Shown: positions 17,649-26,051, counted from the stretch's first letter. The stretch: DNA of 64,000 nt from Sneathia vaginalis (GCF_000973085.1 NZ_CP011280.1:894642-958641); one strand, 5' to 3'. Notes: generated by a model not told the origin, from the letters alone. Program-made: numbers and translations.

Positions 17649-18599
17649 ATGAATTACTATGATTTTGTAAAAAAATATATGGGTACTGATGAAAATTTAG
17701 ATAATACAAAATATTCAAGAGTTGGTCACTCTTTTAATTTGGACACACAAGAAATCAAAGGGGTTTATTGGTTTTATCAAACCGATGAATTCATTATCGA
17801 TATACATGACTTTTTTATAAAAAAACAAATAATCTCAAATAAAATATATAATATTTCTAACTACATTTCTATATACACTTGCTATTTAATTAGTGCAAAA
17901 GGTGAGAAATTTAGCCCTTACCAAACTCTAAGTTCTAATTCTTTATACTCTCTTGATTTTGATAATATGGCTAAAGATTTTTGCTTTATACTACATGAAA
18001 ATTCATACTATTTATCTGTTTCTATTGGTTTTAAAAGAGAAATATTAGAAAGAAAACTTAAAGCCTTAAATATTGATTCAAAGGCTTTTTATTCAGAAAT
18101 ATTTTTATCTAATCAAACTATACTAACAAAAGTATTAGAACCTATTGCTTTTGATATTTTAAATTGTAAAAAGGAATCTCTTGCTGCTAAATTTTTCTTC
18201 AATGCAAAAGTTAATGAATGGTTAAGCGTTATTATTGACACATATCTAAATAAAAAAAATTTTAATTTTTTTCCTGATGATGAAGAAAGCCTTGAAAATG
18301 TATCAAAATATTTAGATGATAATTTTTCAAAAGATATTTCTCAAAATATCTTAGAAAAAATTTCAATGATGAGTGGAACTAAGCTAAAAAAACTTTTTAA
18401 AGAAAAATATGGTCAAACAATAACAGAATACACACAAAGAAAGAGAATGAAGATGGCAGAAATGCTACTAATTAACACAGACATAAAAATACGAGAAATA
18501 GCAAAATCTGTAGGTTATCTTTCACCTAGCAAATTCAGCACTTACTATAAAAGATATATGGGCATCTTCCCTAGCGAAGTAAGAAAGATGAAGAAGTGA
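17649..18599 (+). CDS. AraC-family transcriptional regulator (PchR/YbtA-like)
   Basis: A 316-residue regulator. The N-terminal ~200 residues are a divergent sensor domain. The C-terminal AraC domain contains LEKISMMSGTKLKKLFKEKYGQTITEYTQRKRMKMAEMLLINTDIKIREIAKSVGYLSPSKFSTYYKRYMGIFPSEVRK, with both helix-turn-helix units recognisable. GGAGG sits nine bases before the ATG. The divergent arrangement with a two-gene ABC transporter points to control of that transporter, perhaps in response to its transported ligand. Confidence 0.85.
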   Translation: MNYYDFVKKYMGTDENLDNTKYSRVGHSFNLDTQEIKGVYWFYQTDEFIIDIHDFFIKKQIISNKIYNISNYISIYTCYLISAKGEKFSPYQTLSSNSLYSLDFDNMAKDFCFILHENSYYLSVSIGFKREILERKLKALNIDSKAFYSEIFLSNQTILTKVLEPIAFDILNCKKESLAAKFFFNAKVNEWLSVIIDTYLNKKNFNFFPDDEESLENVSKYLDDNFSKDISQNILEKISMMSGTKLKKLFKEKYGQTITEYTQRKRMKMAEMLLINTDIKIREIAKSVGYLSPSKFSTYYKRYMGIFPSEVRKMKK

Positions 18600-18644
18600 A
18601 ATTATATAGACTTTTAAGGTTGTTGAATTGTAAAAAACAACAAC

Positions 18645-19064
18645 TCATACATCTCCTCGTATTAATAATACCCAATTTTTAATAAATATTATACCTGCTA
18701 TTAGAAGAGCACATCCTAAGCCTGAATAAAAGAATGCAATAAAATATTCTGGCAAAATTTTTAATGCTCTTAAACCTATTCCTCCACCCATCATAATTAT
18801 CATTATAATATATGACTTCACATCAAAAAAATTCCAGAATGCTACATAGTCATCATAGCTTAATATTCTTTCAGTGTGTTTTTGACTCATCTTAAAAAAC
18901 ATTGAACCAAATATTAGGAATATAAGGAAAGATAAAAGATAAAGATACCACTTACCCTCAATACCCATATATGAAATTATACCTAATCTTGCAACATTAA
19001 AACCAGCCACACACCAAATAAGTCCAGCTATTATTAAAAGATTTATTTTCTTAACTTTAAACAT
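18645..19064 (-). CDS. Small membrane protein of unknown function
   Basis: A 139-residue protein with four predicted membrane helices: LLIIAGLIWCVAGFNVARL, WYLYLLSFLIFLIFGSMFF, IIMIIMMGGGIGL and FYSGLGCALLIAGIIF. A polar loop in the middle reads SQKHTERILSYDDYVAFWNFFDVKSY. AGGAGG precedes the ATG. I do not recognise a characterised family. It stands alone, convergent with the AraC gene, at the edge of the accessory island. Confidence 0.7.
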   Translation of the reverse strand: MFKVKKINLLIIAGLIWCVAGFNVARLGIISYMGIEGKWYLYLLSFLIFLIFGSMFFKMSQKHTERILSYDDYVAFWNFFDVKSYIIMIIMMGGGIGLRALKILPEYFIAFFYSGLGCALLIAGIIFIKNWVLLIRGDV

Positions 19065-19151
19065 ACATACCTCCTAAACCAACTGCTTCTAACATTAAAT
19101 TATAAGATTTTGATATTACTTTAAAATAAAGTGTATAAATTATTTTTTTAT

Positions 19152-19583
19152 TTATACACCATCAATAAATCTAATGAATTTATTTAACATTATTAAATCT
19201 TTTTCAATAACTTTAACGATTGAAATATCTATATTTTTTATTTTAAATTCTAATTCATCATATAACTCCTTACATATATCTCTTCTTATACTAGTTAATA
19301 ATTTATCACTATACCATACACCACTTGTATTAAATAATTTATCACAATCAATTCGTGTATGTTTAGTAAATGAATTTCTATTTTCATTAGGAAATTCATC
19401 TATAAAATTATTAACTGGATTATTCTCACCTATCATATATGGCTTTAAGGTTTGACATTTTATAAATTTATAATCATTGAATTCTTTTTTATAACATATA
19501 TACATATGTGCTTGATATGCTAATTTTGAATCTATTTTTGGATAAGGAATTTTCATTCTTAAAACATCACTATTTTTAATCAA
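19152..19583 (-). CDS. Candidate toxin partner of the Panacea-like antitoxin
   Basis: A 143-residue soluble protein of no family I can name. It overlaps the last 8 bases of the upstream antitoxin gene and starts with TTG, which has GAAGGAG nine bases upstream. Visible features are QAHMYICYKKEFNDYKFIKCQTLKPYM near the N-terminus, a barrel-like strand pattern vaguely like PemK/MazF, then KHTRIDCDKLFNTSGVWYSDKLLTSIRRDICKEL. Antitoxin-first order with overlapping genes is normal for type II toxin-antitoxin modules, but the toxic activity is inference from context only. Confidence 0.6.
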   Translation of the reverse strand: MIKNSDVLRMKIPYPKIDSKLAYQAHMYICYKKEFNDYKFIKCQTLKPYMIGENNPVNNFIDEFPNENRNSFTKHTRIDCDKLFNTSGVWYSDKLLTSIRRDICKELYDELEFKIKNIDISIVKVIEKDLIMLNKFIRFIDGV

Positions 19584-20232
19584 TTGCTAATGCTCCTTCC
19601 TCATCAATTTCTATATAAACAGGATTATGTAATTCTTCATTTTTTACGATTTTCAGTAATGTATCTAAATGCGTTTCTGTTAACATTGGATATTGTTCTT
19701 TAGATATAACAAAATTAATGTCATTTATAGGAACAATTATAGAATTTTCAATTTCTTCTATAGAATACATTTTTTCTAATGTTTCAATCATTTTTTTATC
19801 TCTATCATCGAAATCCGATTCACTTAATTCAACTTGTTTATAACCAGAATTAATTAAGTTTTCTTTATTACTCCATAAATTAAGTTTATGTGTTAATTCA
19901 GATAATTCAATTTCATTAAGAATTGAAACTAAATAATTACATATAATAGCTATTCTTTCATTTATATTTTTTTTATTTTTCATATATGTAGATCTTGCTA
20001 ATGAATTGAATTGATTTCTATCTTTAGTATAATCTCCCCAAACCACACTAAATACTGGTCCTTTTTGATATCCTTTTAAATAAGTAAAATCTGTTTTTTC
20101 TCCATTAACCTTACTCATTAATTCATAAAATAATAAAAATTTTTGTAATTTTAGTGGAGAATTATATGCAACAATATTTTTTTCCAATAACCAACCACTT
20201 AAATTTAGTTTTCTTTCATTTGAATTTACCAT
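19576..20232 (-). CDS. Panacea (SocA/DUF4065-like) domain antitoxin
   Basis: 218 residues. The N-terminal ~130 residues match the Panacea pattern: LSGWLLEKNIVAYNSPLKLQKFLLFYELMSKVNGE, a spacer, then YQKGPVFSVVWGDY, followed by helices. The remaining acidic region may bind the partner. Panacea domains neutralise many unrelated toxins, each encoded beside the antitoxin. GGAGGGG lies before the ATG. The gene overlaps the downstream small ORF. The family call is by motif and fairly confident; its role as an antitoxin is known for the family but untested here. Confidence 0.7.
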   Translation of the reverse strand: MVNSNERKLNLSGWLLEKNIVAYNSPLKLQKFLLFYELMSKVNGEKTDFTYLKGYQKGPVFSVVWGDYTKDRNQFNSLARSTYMKNKKNINERIAIICNYLVSILNEIELSELTHKLNLWSNKENLINSGYKQVELSESDFDDRDKKMIETLEKMYSIEEIENSIIVPINDINFVISKEQYPMLTETHLDTLLKIVKNEELHNPVYIEIDEEGALAID

Positions 20233-20308
20233 TATAACCCCTCCACCAATTTATATACAAATTATATCATTTTTTTATTTTAAAATATAGTTTTTTTACA
20301 TAAATGTA

Positions 20309-20564
20309 GTTTCCAATCTGAAAGCAGACCCACCCTTATTGCTTTTTTATTATTTTTTTAGATTATAATCTCTTTAGAAGATGGTATATGGTAATAGAAC
20401 CATTTCACTGGATGTACAAACCCTTTAATGATAGCTTTTTTAATTGTGTTAGGGAGTGTATAACACCCTCATCAAAAATAAGCTTGCAAAACATAACTGA
20501 AACAATCTTCAATTCTAGATAAACTATGATATTTTTTATGCTTTTTCGTCATTTAATTATACAG
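20309..20564 (-). mobile_element. Internally deleted IS30-like element remnant
   Basis: Both ends match the larger remnant at 29524-30187: TTTCCAATCTGA at the left and TTTTTCGTCATTTAATTATACA at the right. On the minus strand an ATG at 20552 opens MTKKHKKYHSLSRIEDCFSYVLQAYF before a stop, the usual IS30 transposase N-terminus. The rest jumps to the 3' end of the element. It fills the gap between the Panacea gene and the membrane protein and looks non-functional. Confidence 0.7.
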
Positions 20565-20631
20565 TTTTTTAACTAAAACTTGTATTTCAAAAAGACGATA
20601 GAGTTTTTAATTTCTATCGTCTAATACCTTT

Positions 20632-21081
20632 TTAAATCTTTTTTGACCAATATATTTTTAATAATTTAGAAAATATTATTTGTACAATTGCGACTATCAT
20701 TAATGCTAAAAAGGCTTCATAACTTACATACGCTACAATTAAAGAAACAATTACAATAATCATTGAAAATATAGGTATTATATTTTCTCCTGACTTCATC
20801 TTTATTAATATCACTCTTTCATCTGTTTCTTTAATATACATCTTTTCCAATATATCTCTATTCCTATATGCTTTAATAAACATTGACATATAGAATACAC
20901 ATGCTAATTCAATTCCAATAAAAAATCCTACTACATAATCTGTCATATCTTCTTTTAATGGAAATTTATATTTTAAATAAAAATTGCCAATAACAACTGC
21001 AAGTAAGGCTAGTATACATAATAATAGTAAAATATTAATTCTAAATCCTATTTCTTTTTTATATTTTTCTAATTTGTTCAT
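20632..21081 (-). CDS. Membrane protein paired with small XRE regulator
   Basis: About 149 residues with four hydrophobic helices (INILLLLCILALLAVVIGNFYL, VVGFFIGIELACVFYMSMF, IIPIFSMIIVIVSLIVAYV, ALMIVAIVQIIFSKLL) and a central polar segment RNRDILEKMYIKETDERVILIKMKSGE. ATG 21081 is chosen because GAGGAGG lies nine bases upstream; an earlier ATG at 21090 would overlap that box. It overlaps the XRE gene end. Such XRE/membrane-protein pairs are common in Firmicutes, with unknown function. Confidence 0.7.
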   Translation of the reverse strand: MNKLEKYKKEIGFRINILLLLCILALLAVVIGNFYLKYKFPLKEDMTDYVVGFFIGIELACVFYMSMFIKAYRNRDILEKMYIKETDERVILIKMKSGENIIPIFSMIIVIVSLIVAYVSYEAFLALMIVAIVQIIFSKLLKIYWSKKI

Positions 21082-21082
21082 A

Positions 21083-21283
21083 TTAATCATCCTCCTCTAT
21101 ACTAAATATTTCTTCAATACTCATATCAAAAAACTTAGCAATTTTAAAAGCCAACGGCAGTGACGCTATATATTTTCCAGTTTCAATGGAAGTTATGGTC
21201 TGTCTTGTTACTCCAACTTCATTTGCCAATTCTTCTTGAGTTATTTTATGTTGTTTTCTTAATTGAGAAATTGTATTTTTCAT
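21083..21283 (-). CDS. Small XRE-family transcriptional regulator
   Basis: 66 residues consisting almost entirely of a helix-turn-helix: ISQLRKQHKITQEELANEVGVTRQTITSIETGKYIASLPLAFKIAKFFDMSIEEIF, the YgzD/Cro-like compact type. ATG 21283 is preferred because GGAGG lies five bases upstream; a TTG further upstream keeps the frame open. The promoter carries three phased repeats, so this protein probably regulates itself and the downstream membrane protein. Confidence 0.88.
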   Translation of the reverse strand: MKNTISQLRKQHKITQEELANEVGVTRQTITSIETGKYIASLPLAFKIAKFFDMSIEEIFSIEEDD

Positions 21284-21300
21284 TTTTTCCTCCAATAGCA

Positions 21301-21356
21301 AGCTCGCTTTACATATTTAGTATAGCTCACTTTACTTTTTTTGTCAAGCGTGCTTT
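21301..21356 (-). promoter_or_regulatory. XRE promoter with three operator-like repeats at 23-bp spacing
   Basis: On the minus strand TTGACA (21342-21347), 17 bp, TATACT (21319-21324) is a near-perfect sigma70 promoter. Three related 10-mers, AAAGCACGCT, AAAGTGAGCT and AAAGCGAGCT (plus-strand starts 21347, 21324 and 21301), are spaced by exactly 23 bp. They touch the -35, the -10 and the initial transcribed region. This suits cooperative repression by the XRE protein. Confidence 0.7.
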
Positions 21357-21419
21357 GCTTTTTTTTACTTTTATACTCGAAAATAATTATGAATAAAGAA
21401 ATGAATAAAAATAAAGAGC

Positions 21420-21444
21420 AACTATTAGGAATTTCTTAATAGTT
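21420..21444. repeat. Inverted repeat between divergent XRE genes
   Basis: AACTATTA-N9-TAATAGTT, an 8-bp perfect inverted repeat with further partial pairing. It has no T-run on either side and no adjacent gene end, so terminator function is unlikely. Role unknown. Confidence 0.4.
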
Positions 21445-21485
21445 CACTAGATCGATATTCCGTCTAATCACACAAATACAACGCA

Positions 21486-21514
21486 TTTACAAATTTGAAT
21501 GTTTGTGCTATAAT
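21486..21514 (+). promoter_or_regulatory. Promoter of second XRE gene
   Basis: TTTACA (21486-21491), 17-bp spacer, TATAAT (21509-21514). The spacer holds an ACAAA-N8-TTTGT inverted repeat, a plausible operator for the gene it drives. Confidence 0.6.
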
Positions 21515-21557
21515 ATGAATATAAGTTCAGTTTGTATTGTATCAGGAGGTTAAAGTT

Positions 21558-21947
21558 ATGGCTTTTGCGGATAGATTAAAGAATTTTCGTGAAAAAGAAC
21601 ATTTAAGTCAAACAGATTTTGCAAAAATGATAGGAATAAGTACAAGAACTCTTATACATTATGAAGACGGAGAAAGATACCCAAGAGATATCGAGGTTTA
21701 CAAAAAAATAGCTGAAGTTATGGATTGTGATTACAATTATCTCCTAGAAGAAAGTGACGAGTTTTTAAATCGAGTTTATAACATGGGTGGCAAAAAAGAA
21801 TTGGAAAAAGCTAGAGCATTAACAGAAGGTATAAGTTCTTTATTCGCAGGTGAAGAAATTTCTGACGAAGATAAAGATGCTGCTTTTGAAGCTATTACCC
21901 GTGCTTATTGGGAGGCTAAAAGAGAAAACAAGAAATACAAAGATTAG
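21558..21947 (+). CDS. XRE-family regulator
   Basis: 129 residues. The HTH is at about 7-62: FADRLKNFREKEHLSQTDFAKMIGISTRTLIHYEDGERYPRDIEVYKKIAEVMDCDYNYLL. A short helical, acidic C-terminus (LFAGEEISDEDKDAAFEAITRAYWEAKRENKK) follows, as in phage-type repressors that lie beside ImmA/IrrE peptidases; none is present here. The ATG at 21558 has GGAGG upstream. It may control the RhuM gene 120 bases downstream. Confidence 0.85.
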   Translation: MAFADRLKNFREKEHLSQTDFAKMIGISTRTLIHYEDGERYPRDIEVYKKIAEVMDCDYNYLLEESDEFLNRVYNMGGKKELEKARALTEGISSLFAGEEISDEDKDAAFEAITRAYWEAKRENKKYKD

Positions 21948-22069
21948 GTAATTTTATGATCATGAATCGCTATATATAAAAATCTCAACATTTTTATTTG
22001 ATTTTAATGTATTCTTGATTAGCATTCCAGTGTTTAAAGATAGAATGAAATTTATACTTGGAGGAAATT

Positions 22070-23119
22070 ATGAGTAAAGAAATGGATAAAAAAGAAATTC
22101 AAATTACATCATCTGCTGCTGAATACTTGACTTTTATTGCAGCTAACGGTGATGACCAGAAAGCCATTGAAATTAGATATGAAGATGAAAATATTTGGTT
22201 AACTCAAAAGATGATGGCAGCTCTTTATGATGTAAGTGTATCGGCAATAAATCAGCATCTAAAAAAAATATTTGACGATAATGAACTAGGTGAAAATTCA
22301 GTTATTAAGAAATACTTAATAACTGCAAATGACGGAAAATCATATAACACAAAACACTACAACCTACAAGCAATTATTGCAGTAGGGTTTAAAGTAAATA
22401 ATGAACGTGCCGTCCAATTTAGAAAGTGGGCAAACCAAATTGTAAAAGATTTTACAATTAAAGGGTGGGCAATGGATGATGAAAGACTAAAAAATTCTGG
22501 CACAAAACTTACCAAGGATTATTTCGAAAAATTACTTGTAAAAATTCGTGAAATTAGATTATCTGAAAGAAGATTCTATCAAAAAATCACAGATATTTAT
22601 GCCACATCTTTAGACTATGACCCATCTGCAAAAGCAACAAAAAGATTTTTTTCAGCTATTCAAAATAAATTGCACTACGCAATTCACGGAAAAACTGCAG
22701 CTGAATTAATTGTAGATAGAGCCAATCACAAAACTAAAAATATGGGACTTACAACTTGGGAAGGAGCACCAGATTCAAAAATTCATAAATATGATGTAGT
22801 AGTTGCAAAAAATTATCTAAACGAAAAAGAATTAAATCAAATGCAAAGAATAGTGTCTGCTTACTTAGACATGGCAGAAATGCAAGCAGAAAGACATATC
22901 CCGATGACAATGGAAGATTGGGAAAAAAGATTAAATGGATTTTTACAATTATGGGATAAAGAAATTTTAAATGATGCTGGAAAAGTATCTGCAGCTCTTG
23001 CTAAAAAACACGCAGAGAGTGAGTTTGAAAAATATAGAATTATACAAGATAGACTCTACAAAAGTGATTTTGATAAGTTCCTAGAACTAGAGGATAATAC
23101 TAAAGATTTAGAAAAATAA
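22070..23119 (+). CDS. RhuM family protein
   Basis: 349 residues of the RhuM family, first named in a Salmonella pathogenicity island and frequent in mobile islands of many bacteria. Typical stretches are ENIWLTQKMMAALYDVSVSAINQHLKKIFDDNEL, KHYNLQAIIAVGFKVNNERAVQFRKWANQIVKDFTIKGWAMDDERLKN, LSERRFYQKITDIYATSLDYDP and LTTWEGAPDSKIHKYDVVVAKNYL. The N-terminal part resembles an HTH; biochemical function is unknown. ATG 22070 is chosen because GGAGG lies five bases upstream. A strong terminator follows. Confidence 0.88.
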   Translation: MSKEMDKKEIQITSSAAEYLTFIAANGDDQKAIEIRYEDENIWLTQKMMAALYDVSVSAINQHLKKIFDDNELGENSVIKKYLITANDGKSYNTKHYNLQAIIAVGFKVNNERAVQFRKWANQIVKDFTIKGWAMDDERLKNSGTKLTKDYFEKLLVKIREIRLSERRFYQKITDIYATSLDYDPSAKATKRFFSAIQNKLHYAIHGKTAAELIVDRANHKTKNMGLTTWEGAPDSKIHKYDVVVAKNYLNEKELNQMQRIVSAYLDMAEMQAERHIPMTMEDWEKRLNGFLQLWDKEILNDAGKVSAALAKKHAESEFEKYRIIQDRLYKSDFDKFLELEDNTKDLEK

Positions 23120-23124
23120 ATTGA

Positions 23125-23155
23125 TGGGGCAGACCTTAACGGAATGCCCCATTTT
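23125..23155 (+). terminator. Terminator after RhuM gene
   Basis: TGGGGCA, a 13-nt loop and TGCCCCA, followed by TTTT, six bases after the RhuM stop codon. Unusually GC-rich for this genome. Confidence 0.8.
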
Positions 23156-23245
23156 AGGAATATACACATATTATAACTAAGCTAAATGAGAGTGTCTTTC
23201 TATCCTCTTATATATAACTTGTCAATCTCTTTGCAACAAAAACTT

Positions 23246-23335
23246 TTATTTTTTATCCCTCAGTGCTTCCTCTTTTAAATAAACAATATGTGTGACAATA
23301 ATACCCTTTATTTTTCCATGCCAATATAAAATTCT
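23246..23335 (-). pseudogene. Possible RelE/Gp49-like fragment in an otherwise empty gap
   Basis: The gap 23156-23469 has no full gene. On the minus strand a ~30-codon fragment without a start reads CVRILYWHGKIKGIIVTHIV then YLKEEALRDKK and stop. This faintly resembles the RILY-x-GK core of RelE/HigB (Gp49-like) toxins. It is bounded upstream by a stop codon. At best this is a decayed remnant; chance is a real alternative. Confidence 0.25.
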
Positions 23336-23469
23336 AACACATTATATGATATTATTTTCTTTATCAGATTACAGTTATCTATCCATTATTTAAATATATA
23401 GTTTTTAATTTTTATAATTTACGCACTTTATTATACACTCCTGCTTTATACGAGAATTAATCCTTAGTT

Positions 23470-24213
23470 CTATTTTTTAAACACAAACAAGTATTCATGT
23501 GCTATTAATAGAAAATTATATTTTATGCTATTTGTTTTCCAAAATCCTGTTGCACTGCAATTATGCTGTTCTTTTATTATAATTTCTTTCAATTTAAATC
23601 CATTTTCTAAAAAAACATTCATAGTTTTAAATGCTAAAGGCACCATATTGCCTTTTATTCTTGTATCTCCCATTAATATTGCACAAAATTTATCTTTTTT
23701 TAAAACTCTATAACTTTCTTTTGCAACTTTATCCATTTCTAATAAGAATTCATCTATTTTTAATAATGATAAATCTCCTTTTATACCATCACTATATTTA
23801 ATAATATTAGCATACGGTGGATGAGTACATATAAAATCTATTGAATCATTAAAAATAAAATTTAAATCCCTTGCATCTGCTTTTTTTAAATAAATCTTGC
23901 TATCTGACTCTTTAAATTCAAAATTTATTTTTTCTCTACATATATTCAATGAATTTTCATTAATATCTACACCTATGATATTACGGTTTAATAATTTTGC
24001 TTCTACTAATGTAGTTCCACCACCAATAAACTGATCCAAAATTAAGTCTTGTTCTTTTGTATATCTTAAAATTAGATTTCTTGGAATATATGGTGACCAA
24101 TTTCCTCTATATTTTGCATCATGAGTTGCCCATTTACCTCTATTAGGAAATGACCAATGTGTATTTAGCTCCATTTCAAAATTTTCAGGTTGAATTTTTC
24201 TTACTTTAGGCAT
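23470..24213 (-). CDS. dpnA: DpnA-like adenine DNA methyltransferase (GATC, second methylase)
   Basis: 247 residues. The beta-class order shows the catalytic motif THPPYANIIKYS (an S/N/D-PPY variant) and the AdoMet site FIGGGTTLVEAKLLNRNIIGVDIN. In the Streptococcus DpnII system, DpnA methylates adenine in single-stranded GATC, protecting incoming DNA during transformation. It is the last gene of the three-gene set here, one base after the nuclease gene. A stand-alone beta-class methylase of other specificity is possible, but the context argues for DpnA. Confidence 0.82.
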   Translation of the reverse strand: MPKVRKIQPENFEMELNTHWSFPNRGKWATHDAKYRGNWSPYIPRNLILRYTKEQDLILDQFIGGGTTLVEAKLLNRNIIGVDINENSLNICREKINFEFKESDSKIYLKKADARDLNFIFNDSIDFICTHPPYANIIKYSDGIKGDLSLLKIDEFLLEMDKVAKESYRVLKKDKFCAILMGDTRIKGNMVPLAFKTMNVFLENGFKLKEIIIKEQHNCSATGFWKTNSIKYNFLLIAHEYLFVFKK

Positions 24214-24214
24214 T

Positions 24215-25072
24215 TTATTTCAACCTTTCAATAATTCCATTTTTTAAATCATTAATATTATATAAATGTTCCATAATTTCATAAGTTTCTATCAAATTAT
24301 TTTTTGCACCTTTCCAACCATAACCATCAGTTATCCAAACAAATTCAAATTTTTCTATTTCATTTGACTCTAATGCAATAGTTTTATAGCTACGAGCTGT
24401 TTCATTTAACTTACTACCATTATTAAAGTAAAAATTTGTTTCTATTCCATAAACTTTATTTTCACCTTTAATTACAAAATCAAATCTTTTTTCTGTTTTA
24501 CCTTTATTAGAAATTGCTGATAAATCTAAACCCCATTTCCCCTCTATTTTAGAAATCTTCATTTCTTTAAAATATGTTACATCTTTTTTTAGTCCACTTT
24601 TTATTAAATATCCTTCTACTAAATCTTCCATTAAATGCCCACCACGATTTTTTCTTCCATTAGAATCTAGCCCAACTTCAACACCTAAAACGTAGTCAAC
24701 TAAATTATTTATACAATGTTTTGAAATTAAATTAAATAAACCTGACCTCTTCATAAAATATTTAAATTTTTCAATATTTTCATCTTTTCTATCGAAATTA
24801 TACTCTATCACTTCTTCATTTTCAAAAATTTTAATTTCTTTATTTCTTACTGCCAATAAAATTGGGATACATTCTAAACATTCTGGATATTTTTTTATTA
24901 TTTCAACAAAGACTTCTTCTATATTTGGCTTTCCTACCATATAATTTAATAAATTTAATTTTATTTCAATGTCAGAAACATTTTCATACACTTTTTTAAA
25001 ATTAATGTAATAATCATAACTTGATATACTTTCTATAAAAGTTTCAAACCATTTATCAAAATCTCTCTCCAT
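24215..25072 (-). CDS. dpnB: DpnII-type restriction endonuclease (GATC)
   Basis: 285 residues of the DpnII/MboI type. Recognisable stretches are FKYFMKRSGLFNLISKHCINNLVDYVLGVEVGLDSNGRKNRGGHLMEDLVEGYL, then FDFVIKGENKVYGIETNFYFNNGSKLNETARSY, whose D/ExK core (ETNFY region) is the likely metal-binding catalytic centre. It would cut unmethylated GATC. It lies between the two methylase genes, 10 bases after dpnM, with AAAGGAG before the ATG. Confidence 0.88.
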   Translation of the reverse strand: MERDFDKWFETFIESISSYDYYINFKKVYENVSDIEIKLNLLNYMVGKPNIEEVFVEIIKKYPECLECIPILLAVRNKEIKIFENEEVIEYNFDRKDENIEKFKYFMKRSGLFNLISKHCINNLVDYVLGVEVGLDSNGRKNRGGHLMEDLVEGYLIKSGLKKDVTYFKEMKISKIEGKWGLDLSAISNKGKTEKRFDFVIKGENKVYGIETNFYFNNGSKLNETARSYKTIALESNEIEKFEFVWITDGYGWKGAKNNLIETYEIMEHLYNINDLKNGIIERLK

Positions 25073-25082
25073 TTTTCTCCTT

Positions 25083-25970
25083 TTAATAATTTATTATTAC
25101 AAGTTCATCAATTTCTCCTCTTGAACTTGCGTTACTATTTATAGTTCTTTTAGCTTTTACTCTAAATATATTATACTTATTATAGAGTTCATCAAAAAAA
25201 GCATCATTTTTGTTAACATTTTTAGGATCTGAATTGCTAAGCATAATCTTCGCTCCTTTTTCTGTTAACTTATCTATATATTTTGCTAATTCTATTTGCT
25301 CATTATCTGTAAAACTATCTTTTGTATAAGCTGTAAAACTAGAAGTTATATTGATTGGTCTATACGGGGGATCAAAATAAACAAAAGTATCTGAATCAAT
25401 AAATTTAATACTCTTTTTATAATCACCACAAATTATTTTTACATTTTTAAGTTTATTTGAAACTTGCTTTAAATTTTCTCTATCACAAATTAATGGTTTT
25501 TTATATTTACCCATTGGAACATTGAATTCTCCTTTTTTATTAACACGATATAATCCATTAAAGCACGTTTTATTCAAAAAAATAAAAAGTGTTGCTATAT
25601 CAATATCATTTAAATTAGATAAATTGAATTCTTTTCTTTTTTCTAAATAATATATTTTTCTTGAATTTTCATCTAATCTTAGATACTCTTCTTGTATTTT
25701 TTCTAATTTAATAATTAATTCATCAACATTTTTTTTTATCATTTTGTAAGTTACAATCAATTTTGAATTTATATCACTAATATATACTTCTTTTATATTA
25801 TAATTATTAAGTATATAAAATAAAACAGCTCCTCCTCCTACAAAAGGTTCTGCATATTTTGTAATATTATTATAATTTTCAAAAGGTAGCTTTTTTACCA
25901 ACTCATTTAACAGTTGGTTTTTGCCACCTGCCCACTTAATAAAAGGTTTAACTATCACATTCTTCTCCAT
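25083..25970 (-). CDS. dpnM: Dam-family adenine methyltransferase of the DpnII system
   Basis: 295 residues of alpha-class MTase: the AdoMet motif PFIKWAGGKNQLL, FVGGGAVLFYILN, the catalytic DPPY in FVYFDPPYRPI, and the C-terminal SNASSRGEIDELVI typical of GATC-specific Dam/DpnM enzymes. It methylates adenine in double-stranded GATC and protects the host from the nuclease encoded next. It is first in the operon. Order here is M-R-A, whereas the pneumococcal operon is M-A-R. Confidence 0.9.
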   Translation of the reverse strand: MEKNVIVKPFIKWAGGKNQLLNELVKKLPFENYNNITKYAEPFVGGGAVLFYILNNYNIKEVYISDINSKLIVTYKMIKKNVDELIIKLEKIQEEYLRLDENSRKIYYLEKRKEFNLSNLNDIDIATLFIFLNKTCFNGLYRVNKKGEFNVPMGKYKKPLICDRENLKQVSNKLKNVKIICGDYKKSIKFIDSDTFVYFDPPYRPINITSSFTAYTKDSFTDNEQIELAKYIDKLTEKGAKIMLSNSDPKNVNKNDAFFDELYNKYNIFRVKAKRTINSNASSRGEIDELVIINY

Positions 25971-26051
25971 TTCTTCTTTGAAAGAATTATAACATATATT
26001 TTACTTATTTTACAATTATGTTTATTATGTAATGTCAACATAATAATGTAC

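Noticed and set aside
18619-18644. Hairpin GTTGTTG/CAACAAC as a terminator between convergent genes
   Set aside because: Seven A-T-rich pairs with no T-run on either strand; too weak to list.
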